6,307 bases of DNA from Phycisphaerae bacterium (GTDB lineage: Bacteria > Planctomycetota > Phycisphaerae > Tepidisphaerales > Tepidisphaeraceae). Made by a program: the position numbers and the translations under genes. The notes beneath the pieces are model-generated. The model was not told where the DNA came from, searched no databases, and saw nothing but the letters and a program-made list of their open reading frames with translations. The first letter of the stretch is position 1. Each line of letters begins with the position of its first letter. Below, one piece after another: positions 1-5,916 of the stretch. The stretch lies in contig JACMJD010000323.1 of NCBI GenBank assembly GCA_014380825.1, forward strand, positions 1 through 6,307. The letters run 5' to 3'.

Positions 1-456
1 AAAAAGCGCGTCGGCATCATCTGGGCAGGCAACGCGAAACCCGACGCAAAGCGAAACATTCCCGCCCGCCTGCTTCAGCCGCTTGCCGGCTTAGCGCCCG
101 CCAACGTGCAACTGTTCAGTCTCCAGAAACACGACGCAGCAACGTACACCGCGCCGCCACCGCAGCTAAACCTGATCGATCTCGCCCCGCAGCTCACCGA
201 TTTTCTAGAGACTGCCGCCGCAATGAGCGCCATGGACCTGATCATCACGATCGACACCGCCACCGCGCACCTCGCTGGCGGACTGGGTCGCCCGACCTGG
301 ACTTTGCTGCCATTCTCGCCCGACTGGCGCTGGCAGCTCGATCGCGAAGATTCGCAATGGTATCCAACGATGCGGCTGTTCCGGCAGTCGAAGGAAAACG
401 ATTGGACGGAGGTGATAGCGCGGGTCGCGAAAGAACTGGCGAACTTCGGCAAGTGA
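1..456 (+). CDS. C-terminal part of a glycosyltransferase family 9-like domain protein (5' end outside window)
   Basis: The frame is open from the first base and ends at TGA 454-456, giving 151 visible residues; the start lies upstream of the window. The fragment opens with a beta strand and glycine turn (VGIIWAGN, residues 4-11). It then has the SLQK segment (40-43) and the strongest signature, TIDTATAHLAGGLGRP (83-98), followed by LLPFSPDWRW (102-111) and WYPTMRLFRQ (120-129). In my memory of the family, this order is typical of the C-terminal nucleotide-sugar-binding half of GT9/ADP-heptose-transferase-like domains. These are frequently fused behind tetratricopeptide repeats in proteins of surface glycan or protein glycosylation pathways. 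The N-terminal half, any TPR repeats and the acceptor specificity cannot be seen. No downstream partner gene lies close on this strand, so it probably ends its transcription unit. The family call is solid; the substrate is unknown. Confidence 0.85.
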   Translation, partial: KKRVGIIWAGNAKPDAKRNIPARLLQPLAGLAPANVQLFSLQKHDAATYTAPPPQLNLIDLAPQLTDFLETAAAMSAMDLIITIDTATAHLAGGLGRPTWTLLPFSPDWRWQLDREDSQWYPTMRLFRQSKENDWTEVIARVAKELANFGK

Positions 457-602
457 AAACGGATGCGGCTCGTGAAGTGGGGTCCCGCCGGCGAACCCTG
501 CACATCACGCTGAAGTTGCGCGGTGAAATTGCAGAAGACCGCGTCGAGGAGATTCGCGATCCCCGGAGCGCAGTTGCGGTTCAGCCAATGAACCCGCACG
601 CA

Positions 603-621
603 GATCGCTTCGAGCGATTTT
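603..621 (+). terminator. Possible intrinsic terminator after the glycosyltransferase gene
   Basis: ATCGCT (604-609) pairs perfectly with AGCGAT (613-618) across a 3-base loop, with a further G603:T619 wobble, and the 3' arm runs into TTTT (618-621). The geometry fits a small intrinsic terminator about 150 bases after the glycosyltransferase stop codon. The stem is only 6-7 bp, so chance is a real alternative. Confidence 0.35.
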
Positions 622-720
622 CGCCGCGAGGTCCAGCGCTGCACCGATCTACGACGCGGTGGAAACATACGTCCGATGTCGCGAAATTATTTTTCACTGG
701 CCAACCGTACAGTTGCCGAA

Positions 721-726
721 TATAGT
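721..726 (+). promoter_or_regulatory. Candidate -10 box TATAGT in an AT-rich island
   Basis: TATAGT matches five of six positions of the sigma-70 -10 consensus and sits in the only clearly AT-rich stretch of the gap (about 682-740). I see no convincing -35 hexamer at 16-18 bases upstream. If used, transcription would begin near 733 and run rightward into the structured segment and towards recA, about 410 bases further on. Confidence 0.3.
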
Positions 727-732
727 ATCCAT

Positions 733-962
733 ACAAACACTGAACAGGGACGGTGGTGACTTCCGTCGAGTTCAGTGGGTTTTGCTTCATCTGCGGATGG
801 ACCGAAACCAACGGGTTTGTCGGCAACGGATGCCACCCCGTTCAACCAAGTCACGTTCAGGATCGGGTGCGTTAGCGCCAGTCGGTTTGTTGGGACCTTT
901 CGCTGAAGAGGGAGTCTTCTCGCGAATCTTCGTTTAGCCGTCGCGTCCACGCGACGTTGTTT
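733..962 (+). ncRNA. Possible structured small RNA or recA leader RNA (unidentified)
   Basis: Downstream of the TATAGT box a series of local helices can form: CACTGAAC (738-745) with GTTCAGTG (770-777), enclosing GACGG/CCGTC (749-753 with 763-767); TTCATC/GATGGA (786-791 with 796-801, one wobble); AAACC/GGTTT (805-809 with 814-818), extended by CCG/CGG (802-804 with 821-823); AACGG/CCGTT (825-829 with 838-842); GGTGC/GCGCC (866-870 with 875-879, one wobble); and GAAGA/TCTTC (905-909 with 915-919). The segment ends in a GC-rich hairpin with a T-rich tail (939-962). I do not recognise tmRNA, RNase P RNA, SRP RNA or 6S RNA from conserved sequence. Short helices are common by chance in GC-rich DNA, so this is a tentative call resting on the combination of promoter box, helix density and terminator-like end. 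Confidence 0.2.
939..962 (+). terminator. GC-rich hairpin with T-rich tail upstream of recA
   Basis: CGTCGCGT (939-946) and ACGCGACG (949-956) are perfect reverse complements separated by two bases, so a 7-bp stem with a 4-base loop is realistic. TTGTTT (957-962) follows directly. This fits an intrinsic terminator for a transcript starting upstream, or one element of a recA leader attenuator together with the hairpin at 985-1007, whose arms share the same core sequence. Confidence 0.35.
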
Positions 963-984
963 CGCAAGCGGTTTGCAATATGCA

Positions 985-1007
985 TGTGTCGCGAGTTTCG
1001 CGACGCG
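985..1007 (+). promoter_or_regulatory. Second hairpin in the recA upstream region
   Basis: GTCGCGA (988-994) pairs perfectly with TCGCGAC (998-1004) around a GTT loop. The stem can be extended by T987:G1005, G986:C1006 and T985:G1007. Its arms contain the same GTCGCG/CGCGAC words as the hairpin at 939-956, so the arms could exchange partners. The role is unknown; it may be an RNA switch element or a DNA-binding dyad. Confidence 0.3.
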
Positions 1008-1128
1008 GTTTGCCCGCCGTAGCGATTCACGAACGATTCGCGTTGCTCGCTCTTTCAGACAAGTGCCTACCGATCGCCGCTCACACCCCATCCCGCGCCG
1101 GCTGACAAAGATACCCGGCACGAAAATC

Positions 1129-1135
1129 AAAGGAG
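1129..1135 (+). promoter_or_regulatory. Shine-Dalgarno site of recA
   Basis: AAAGGAG lies 6 bases before the GTG at 1142, ideal spacing for ribosome binding. It fixes the GTG as the start and so shows that the low-complexity N-terminal extension is translated. It is the only strong Shine-Dalgarno sequence in front of any gene in this window. Confidence 0.85.
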
Positions 1136-1141
1136 CCCACC

Positions 1142-2389
1142 GTGGCTAAGTCCCTCGATAAGGCGGACAAGAAGTCCGCGCCCGCATCGTCGTCCTCTTC
1201 CGCATCGTCTTTGGCGTCATCCGGCTCGTCATCGTCGCCAACCGGTTCCAACGGATCCGGCAACGGTAACCCGTCCGCAACGACAACCGGCCTCGCCGGG
1301 AGCGCGCGCGGGCCGTCGACGCAAACCGATTACAGTCGCGATCCCGCCCGCGAATCTGCGCTCACCCGTGCCGTTCAGCAGATCGAAAAGCAGTTCGGCC
1401 GCGGATCGGTGATGAAGCTTGACGGCAATAACATCAAGCCGATCGACGGCATCCCGACCGGATCGCTCTCGCTTGACATCGCGCTCGGCGGCGCCGGCAT
1501 TCCCAAGGGCCGCGTGATCGAAATCTTCGGGCCGGAATCGTCCGGCAAGACCACGCTCACGCTGCACATCATCGCCAGCTCGCAGAAGATGGGTGGCGTG
1601 GCCGCGTTCATCGACGCCGAACACGCGCTCGATCCCGCCTGGGCCAAGCGCCTTGGCGTGAAGCTTGATGATCTGCTCGTCTCTCAGCCCGATACGGGCG
1701 AACAGGCACTGGAGATTTGCGAGCTGCTCGTTCGCTCCAACGCAGTCGACGTCATCGTGATCGACTCGGTGGCCGCCCTTATCCCCCGTGCGGAAATCGA
1801 AGGCGAGATGGGTGATTCGCATATGGGGCTTCAGGCTCGCTTGATGAGCCAGGCGTTGCGTAAGCTCACCGGCGCCATCAGCCGCAGCAAGACGACGGTC
1901 ATCTTCATCAACCAGATCCGCGAGAAGATCGGCGTGATGTTCGGCAACCCCGAAACCACGACCGGCGGGCGCGCGCTGAAGTTCTACAGCTCGATCCGCA
2001 TCGACGTGCGTCGCACGCAGACCATCAAGGAAGCGGAAGTGTCGATCGGCGCCCGAACCCGCGCCCGCGTGGTGAAAAACAAGATCGCGCCGCCGTTCCG
2101 CGACGCTGAATTCGACATCATGTTCGACCGCGGCATCAGTTACGAAGGCGATCTGCTCGACCTGGCGGTGACGTGCAACGTCGTCGACAAGAGCGGCGCC
2201 TGGTTCAACTACAAGACCACCCGCCTGGGCCAAGGCCGTGAGAACAGCAAGCACTTCCTCACGGAGAACAAGGATTTGGCCGATGAAATCAGGCAGGCGG
2301 TGCTGCTGAGCAAGGGTTTGTTGGCGGATAAGTCCGCCAAAGACGTGCCCGCAGAGCCCGCCGAAGAGCTGGCTGGCGCGAAGGCCTGA
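1142..2389 (+). CDS. recA: RecA recombinase with a Ser/Ala-rich N-terminal extension
   Basis: RecA is the ATP-dependent cytoplasmic strand-exchange protein of homologous recombination and the co-protease of the SOS response. The 415-residue product contains every core element: Walker [10 protein letters not shown] (130-138), the catalytic glutamate in IDAEHALDP (E160), Walker B VIVIDS (204-209, D208), loop L1 around [12 protein letters not shown] (218-229), and loop L2 from FINQIR (255-260, Q258) to GNPETTTGG (268-276). These residues sit 64 positions later than E. coli E96, D144 and Q194, so the core is collinear without insertions. The surplus lies at the N terminus: residues 1 to about 64 are mostly Ser, Ala, Gly, Thr and Asn after a Lys-rich start ([11 protein letters not shown]). 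The GTG start is set by AAAGGAG; no in-frame ATG or GTG occurs before V90/M91 inside the core, and only a TTG at 1211 is an alternative. The C-terminal tail (about 398-415) is short and mildly acidic. A strong stem follows the stop codon, so the gene is probably monocistronic. No recX follows. Confidence 0.98.
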   Translation: MAKSLDKADKKSAPASSSSSASSLASSGSSSSPTGSNGSGNGNPSATTTGLAGSARGPSTQTDYSRDPARESALTRAVQQIEKQFGRGSVMKLDGNNIKPIDGIPTGSLSLDIALGGAGIPKGRVIEIFGPESSGKTTLTLHIIASSQKMGGVAAFIDAEHALDPAWAKRLGVKLDDLLVSQPDTGEQALEICELLVRSNAVDVIVIDSVAALIPRAEIEGEMGDSHMGLQARLMSQALRKLTGAISRSKTTVIFINQIREKIGVMFGNPETTTGGRALKFYSSIRIDVRRTQTIKEAEVSIGARTRARVVKNKIAPPFRDAEFDIMFDRGISYEGDLLDLAVTCNVVDKSGAWFNYKTTRLGQGRENSKHFLTENKDLADEIRQAVLLSKGLLADKSAKDVPAEPAEELAGAKA

Positions 2390-2404
2390 TCCACTTTCGC
2401 AACC

Positions 2405-2455
2405 GGCTTGCCGACGCGAGCGTATGATGAATGGTCACGTTCGCGTCGGCGAGCC
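2405..2455 (+). terminator. Long stem-loop after recA, probable transcription terminator
   Basis: Positions 2405-2422 pair with 2438-2455 over 18 bp, plus T2423:A2437, leaving a 13-base loop; the stem begins 16 bases after the recA stop codon. The only two non-Watson-Crick pairs (T2409:G2451 and G2420:T2440) are G:U wobbles in RNA copied from the + strand, but would be A:C mismatches in the opposite transcript. This points to a functional structure in the recA mRNA. The following bases are T/G-rich (TGTGTTG) without a clean U tract, so a role in 3'-end stability or factor-assisted termination is also possible. Confidence 0.6.
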
Positions 2456-2647
2456 TGTGTTGCGGAAAACTGTGATTCTGCTCCGCGCCGAAGAGTTTTC
2501 TGGAAACATCGGTCGCGGCGCGTAGATTTGTGCTCGCTTTCGTTGTGTTAACGGACTGCATCGCTCGCTGCGTGGGAACGGCGAACGATGCAAAAGATCG
2601 GGCACGATCATTAACGCGACACGGCCTCTGTGTATTCGGGGTTGTGA

Positions 2648-4132
2648 ATGGGCTCGCGAGCATTGCCGATTCAACTGTCGTCACGTCGCCTGAGGCTTTT
2701 CGCGACATTCATCGTCGCGAGCACAGTCTTCCTTCCGACACATTTTGAATCAGCGTTCGCCGGTGACGCAGTCGCGCCGACTCGCCCGGCGATCAAGCTC
2801 GACGATGAGACGCTCGAGCTGACCAATCTCCAATCGCGTTTCGAATCCATCGCGCAGAACATGGCGCCGTCCGTCGTCGCGATCTCGGCGGCGGTCGCGC
2901 CGGTTGATGCGGATGATGCGCTGCGCAGCGAAGATCTGAACGCACACAAGCTCGACGCGATCCTCACCCGCGTCACGCGCACGGTCGGCACCGGCTTCGT
3001 CATCGACGGCAACGGTTTCATCCTGACGAATGAACACGTCGTCGGCGACGCGAAACAAATCTGGGTCACCACGGACGACCAGAAAGTTTATCCCGCCATC
3101 GTCGTCGGATCTGATCCGCGCTCCGACCTGGCCGTGCTGAAAATCCCGGCGGACAAATTGAAGGCGGTGACGTTCGGGACCGTCGGACAAGTTCGGCGCG
3201 GCGAATGGACGATCGTTCTCGGAAACCCATACGGCCTGGCCGGCTTCGGTGAAATGGCGATGAGCGTGGGTGTCGTCAGCGCCGTTGATCGCAGCCTGGG
3301 GAAATTGTCGGCGCGCGAAAATCGTCTTTATAGCAATCTCATTCAGACCACCGCACAAATCAATCCCGGCAACAGTGGCGGGCCGTTGTTCAATATCGCG
3401 GGCGAGGTAATCGGTCTGAACACCGCCGTAGTGATGCCGCAAAAGCAGACGAATGGGATCAGCTTTGCCATGCCGATCACCAACGAGCTGCTCGCGAAAG
3501 TGCGCGATCTCAAAGAAGGCCGCGAAGTTGTTTACGGTTACATGGGTGTGAGCGTGAACAATCCCACGCCGCGCCAGCGGCGCGAAGCGGGGGCGCCGAT
3601 CGACGGCGGGCTGCTGATCGAATCAGTGGAGAACGATTCCCCCGCGTCGGTCGCTTTGATGAAAGCCGGCGACATGCTGATCTCGATCGGCCAGACCATC
3701 GTGCGCGACAGCGATCAGTTCGTGCGCGTCGTCGGCGACGCGACGGTCGATCGCGCGATTTCGGTGAAGATTATCCGCGACGGCAAACCGCTGTCGTTCG
3801 ATCTGACTTTGCGTCGCCGGCCCGGCACTGCGGTCGCGGTGACGCAGGAACTTCAACGGCTCCGCTGGCGGGGATTGCTGTTCGGCCCGATCCCGGCGAA
3901 CTGGAACCGCGATCAGAAAACCCCGCAAACTGGCGTGATGGTGCTTGGCGTCGATCCGAACAGCCCGCTCGCGGATGGCCTGGCCAGCGGCAACGTCATC
4001 ACGGCGATCGCGGGAAAGCCGGTGAGCGATCTGCTGTCGCTCCAGCGCATTATCAACGACACGCCCGCCGCGCAGTGCAAGCTTACACTTGCCACGCCCG
4101 CCGACGCGAATATCGCTCAGATCGAGCCGTAA
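2648..4132 (+). CDS. Exported HtrA/Deg-family serine protease with two PDZ domains
   Basis: The 494-residue product fits the S1C (HtrA/DegP/DegQ) protease-chaperones, which degrade or hold misfolded proteins in the cell envelope. Residues 1-38 look like a Sec signal peptide: RR at 13-14, a hydrophobic core LFATFIVASTVFL (17-29) and cleavage after AFA (36-38). The chymotrypsin-fold domain carries the full triad: H130 in LTNEHVV, D160 in RSDLAVLK and S243 in GNSGGPL. A stretch between SVVAIS (75-80) and GTGFVID (114-120) is where DegP has its LA loop. PDZ1 spans about 295-390 (GYMGVSV at 297-303) and PDZ2 about 405-485 (TGVMVLGVDPNSP at 428-440). The length is close to DegP/DegQ. The ATG at 2648 places the signal peptide correctly, but no good Shine-Dalgarno precedes it; a weak -10-like TGTATT lies at 2631-2636. 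The gene is 258 bases after recA and 54 bases before the esterase start. The two-PDZ architecture is clear; which Deg subtype it is cannot be said. Confidence 0.93.
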   Translation: MGSRALPIQLSSRRLRLFATFIVASTVFLPTHFESAFAGDAVAPTRPAIKLDDETLELTNLQSRFESIAQNMAPSVVAISAAVAPVDADDALRSEDLNAHKLDAILTRVTRTVGTGFVIDGNGFILTNEHVVGDAKQIWVTTDDQKVYPAIVVGSDPRSDLAVLKIPADKLKAVTFGTVGQVRRGEWTIVLGNPYGLAGFGEMAMSVGVVSAVDRSLGKLSARENRLYSNLIQTTAQINPGNSGGPLFNIAGEVIGLNTAVVMPQKQTNGISFAMPITNELLAKVRDLKEGREVVYGYMGVSVNNPTPRQRREAGAPIDGGLLIESVENDSPASVALMKAGDMLISIGQTIVRDSDQFVRVVGDATVDRAISVKIIRDGKPLSFDLTLRRRPGTAVAVTQELQRLRWRGLLFGPIPANWNRDQKTPQTGVMVLGVDPNSPLADGLASGNVITAIAGKPVSDLLSLQRIINDTPAAQCKLTLATPADANIAQIEP

Positions 4133-4145
4133 ATTGTCGTCCTAA

Positions 4146-4174
4146 TTGTGAAGGCGCGCGGGCACGACTACACT
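4146..4174 (+). promoter_or_regulatory. Candidate promoter of the esterase gene
   Basis: TTGTGA (4146-4151) and TACACT (4169-4174) each match four of six consensus positions and are exactly 17 bases apart. Transcription would start near 4181, about 6 bases before the ATG at 4187, giving an almost leaderless mRNA. This agrees with the absence of a Shine-Dalgarno site. It overlaps an in-frame GTG at 4148, which argues against that GTG as the start. Confidence 0.4.
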
Positions 4175-4186
4175 TGCTCACGCGCT

Positions 4187-5764
4187 ATGAAAACTCCCAT
4201 CTGTCATCGACTTGTCGTCGCCACGTTTTGCGGCTTCGCGTTCTTTATCACGAATGCGCTGGCCGCGCCGGTGACGTTCGTTGTCAAGTTCGACGAATCG
4301 GTCCGCAAGGAACCGGTCACGGGTCGGCTTGTCATCTATCTGAACAAGGCGTCGCTGCACGCGAGCCCGATGCACAAGCCGGCCGAGGGATTTGTCGAGG
4401 AAGATCCGCAGCCGATCTTCGGCGTCGACGTCACCAACGCCAAATCCGGCGACGCGATTACCGTCGACGATTCGGCCACCGCGTTTCCCAGGAAACTCAG
4501 CGAGCTTCCCGTGGGCAAGTATCGCGCGCAGGCCGTGCTGGACATGAAGGACGAGAACAGCGCGTGGCAGCGTGAAGCTGGAAATCTGTATTCTGATGTC
4601 GTCGCGTTCGACACGTCCACCGCAGGCGTGACGCCGGTGCAGATCGAGCTGAAGCGTGTGGTAAAAGAAATGGAACCCAAAGGAAAGAACGTCGAATTCG
4701 TGCAGATCCGGTCGCAACTGCTGTCGGATTTTCACAAGCGCGACGTTTACCTGCGTGCCGGCGTGGCGCTGCCGGTGAATTACGATCGCAACCGTTCATA
4801 TCCCGCGGTGTATGAAGTGCCCGGTTACGGCGGCGATCACAGGATGGCGATTTACGAAGCCGCCCGCCGCGCGAATCGCGCGAAGGGCTCGGTTGCGGAA
4901 GAAGTGGCACAGAACACGTTCTGGATTTTCCTCGATCCCGAAAGCCCGCACGGCCACACGCTGTTCTGCGATTCGGATGTCAACGGCCCTGTCGGGCAGG
5001 CGCTGATCAAAGAACTGATTCCCGAACTCGAAAAGAAATTCAAGCTGATCGCGCAGCCGTCCGCGCGGATCATCACCGGCCATTCGTCGGGCGGATGGTC
5101 ATCGCTCTGGCTGGCGACGGAATATCCGGATGTCTTCGGCGCGTGCTGGGCGAGCTCGCCCGACCCGGTGGATTTCCGCCGGCTCGAGCTGGTCGACATC
5201 TACGCTGACGCGAACATGTACACCGATTCGCAGGGGAAGGAATTCAGCGGCGCGCGCTTCGACGGAAAAGTGACGATGACCACGCGCGACGAAAACGGCA
5301 TGGAGCAAGTGCTCGGCAATCACAACAACACGGCCCAGCAGTGGGATTCCTGGCAAGCCTGCTGGGGCCATCGCAATGCCGACGGCAATCCAAAGCCGCT
5401 GTTCGACGCGGTGACCGGCGTGATCGATCACGCGGAGGCGGAATCGTATCGACGGTTCGATATCGCCGATCGATTGAGGAAAGATCCAAACCGCTTCGCG
5501 CCGATCTTCCGCAGCAACATTCGCCTGGTTTGCGGGGAGCAGGACACTTATTTTCTTAACGAAGCGGTCGGGCTGCTAAAAGATGACTTGGAAAAAGCTG
5601 ATCCCGCAAAGCGGGTGAACGCAGGCTACATCAAGCTTGTGCCGGGCGACCATCAATCGGTCACCGAGAGCGGCGCAATGAAAGCGTGGCCGACGGAGAC
5701 GATGGTTCACCTTCGCAAGGCAGGTCATCTGAAGGCGGCGGCGACGACTCAACGCGCTCCATGA
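4187..5764 (+). CDS. Exported alpha/beta-hydrolase, putative esterase (Esterase D/Fes-like)
   Basis: From the ATG at 4187 the product has 525 residues. The frame is open back to GTG 4148, but the ATG gives a clean signal peptide: MKTPICHR, a hydrophobic stretch (VVATFCGFAFFI, 10-21) and cleavage after ALA (24-26). Residues of about 27-165 form a beta-rich region without clear motifs, perhaps an Ig-like or substrate-binding domain. The catalytic domain begins near 170 and shows LPVNYDRNRSYPAVYEVPGYGG (195-216), typical of the PF00756 esterase fold, then the nucleophile elbow GHSSGGW (298-304, S300 likely the nucleophile). Candidate acid and base are D453 in CGEQDTYF and H489 in PGDHQSV. Families with this fold hydrolyse siderophore, feruloyl, acyl or S-formylglutathione esters. 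The signal peptide makes a glutathione role unlikely, but the substrate cannot be named. There are 54 bases after the protease stop and a separate promoter is likely. A large palindrome starts 8 bases after the stop codon. Confidence 0.85.
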   Translation: MKTPICHRLVVATFCGFAFFITNALAAPVTFVVKFDESVRKEPVTGRLVIYLNKASLHASPMHKPAEGFVEEDPQPIFGVDVTNAKSGDAITVDDSATAFPRKLSELPVGKYRAQAVLDMKDENSAWQREAGNLYSDVVAFDTSTAGVTPVQIELKRVVKEMEPKGKNVEFVQIRSQLLSDFHKRDVYLRAGVALPVNYDRNRSYPAVYEVPGYGGDHRMAIYEAARRANRAKGSVAEEVAQNTFWIFLDPESPHGHTLFCDSDVNGPVGQALIKELIPELEKKFKLIAQPSARIITGHSSGGWSSLWLATEYPDVFGACWASSPDPVDFRRLELVDIYADANMYTDSQGKEFSGARFDGKVTMTTRDENGMEQVLGNHNNTAQQWDSWQACWGHRNADGNPKPLFDAVTGVIDHAEAESYRRFDIADRLRKDPNRFAPIFRSNIRLVCGEQDTYFLNEAVGLLKDDLEKADPAKRVNAGYIKLVPGDHQSVTESGAMKAWPTETMVHLRKAGHLKAAATTQRAP

Positions 5765-5772
5765 AGAAAGCC

Positions 5773-5853
5773 TGTCATCCAGAGCGGTACGCCGCGAAGG
5801 ATCTGGCTTCACGCGTCGGCTAGATCCTTCGCGGCGTAGCGCTCTGGATGACA
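5773..5853. repeat. 32-bp near-perfect inverted repeat (palindromic dispersed-repeat-like element)
   Basis: The arms at 5773-5804 and 5822-5853 are reverse complements at 31 of 32 positions; the single exception is G5787 opposite G5839. In RNA the stem can go on with G5805:U5821, G5806:C5820, C5807:G5819 and U5808:G5818, leaving a 9-base loop. The arm words GTCATCCAGAGCG and GCGAAGGATCT resemble a palindromic intergenic repeat that I recall in many copies in genomes of several environmental phyla. I cannot confirm copy number from one window. The element sits 8 bases after the esterase stop and 63 bases before alaS. There is no T run on its + strand side, while the other strand continues T-rich (GGCTTTCTTC), so it may also end leftward transcripts or protect the esterase mRNA 3' end. 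Confidence 0.8.
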
Positions 5854-5877
5854 ACCCTGCTAGCTTGCGTGCATCGG

Positions 5878-5906
5878 TTGCAATTCCTCACGCGCTCTCC
5901 AACAAT
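5878..5906 (+). promoter_or_regulatory. Candidate promoter of alaS
   Basis: TTGCAA (5878-5883) and AACAAT (5901-5906) each match four of six consensus positions with a 17-base spacer, and the -10-like box ends 10 bases before the ATG at 5917. No Shine-Dalgarno site is present. An alternative -10, TGCAAT (5879-5884), would give a leader of about 25-30 bases. Both are weak. Confidence 0.3.
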
Positions 5907-5916
5907 TCCACCGCTT

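Larger units (their letters stand above)
457..1141. other. 685-base non-coding gap upstream of recA
   Basis: No reading frame here has family motifs. The open frames on both strands translate to Arg-rich or Ser-rich sequence without recognisable domains, and several are continuations of shadows of the flanking genes. The gap holds a short hairpin with a T run (603-621), an AT-rich island (about 682-740) standing out in GC-rich DNA, a series of local stems between 738 and 920, and two GC-rich hairpins (939-956 and 985-1007). It also has a direct repeat CGTTCA (839-844 and 854-859) and a small dyad TGCA-ATA-TGCA (974-984). I found no CTGT-N8-ACAG, GAAC-N4-GTTC or GTTC-N7-GTTC sequence, so no SOS box of the E. 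coli, Bacillus or alphaproteobacterial type can be called. The length is unusual for a simple promoter region and leaves room for a small RNA or a long regulated recA leader. Confidence 0.7.

Noticed and set aside
75..668. 197-residue open frame on the - strand over the glycosyltransferase end and the gap
   Set aside because: Half of it is antisense to the conserved glycosyltransferase motifs and the rest shows no recognisable family. A decayed gene in 457-668 cannot be excluded but has no positive evidence.
839..859. GTTC direct repeats (840-843 and 855-858) as an alphaproteobacterial-type SOS box for recA
   Set aside because: The spacing is 11 bases rather than the 7 of GTTC-N7-GTTC, and the site is about 280 bases from the start codon.
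357..937. Two overlapping + strand open frames (357-725 and 659-937) in the gap
   Set aside because: No family features or ribosome binding sites. The first begins inside the glycosyltransferase gene in another frame and both have atypical composition for coding sequence.
1023..1045. CGATTC/GAACG words near 1030 as a LexA operator
   Set aside because: The arms are not symmetrical enough for GAAC-N4-GTTC or any other LexA dyad I know; the similarity is limited to one half.
687..1130. 147-residue Arg-rich open frame on the - strand upstream of recA
   Set aside because: No motifs, very high Arg content typical of antisense GC-rich sequence, and it covers the hairpins and other non-coding signals.
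1229..2254. 341-residue open frame on the - strand opposite recA
   Set aside because: It is a codon-bias shadow of recA: the translation is rich in Arg, Ala, His and Asp with no domain motifs, and the + strand frame is unmistakably RecA.
2557..2609. Small inverted repeats upstream of the protease gene (TGCATCG/CGATGCA and GATCG/CGATC)
   Set aside because: The arms are 5-7 bp with no T run, no conserved position and no link to a promoter; consistent with chance in GC-rich DNA.
4148..4186. Upstream GTG start adding 13 residues to the esterase
   Set aside because: The added residues (MKARGHDYTCSRA) would spoil the signal peptide, and the GTG overlaps the candidate -35 box; the ATG at 4187 gives a clean signal sequence.
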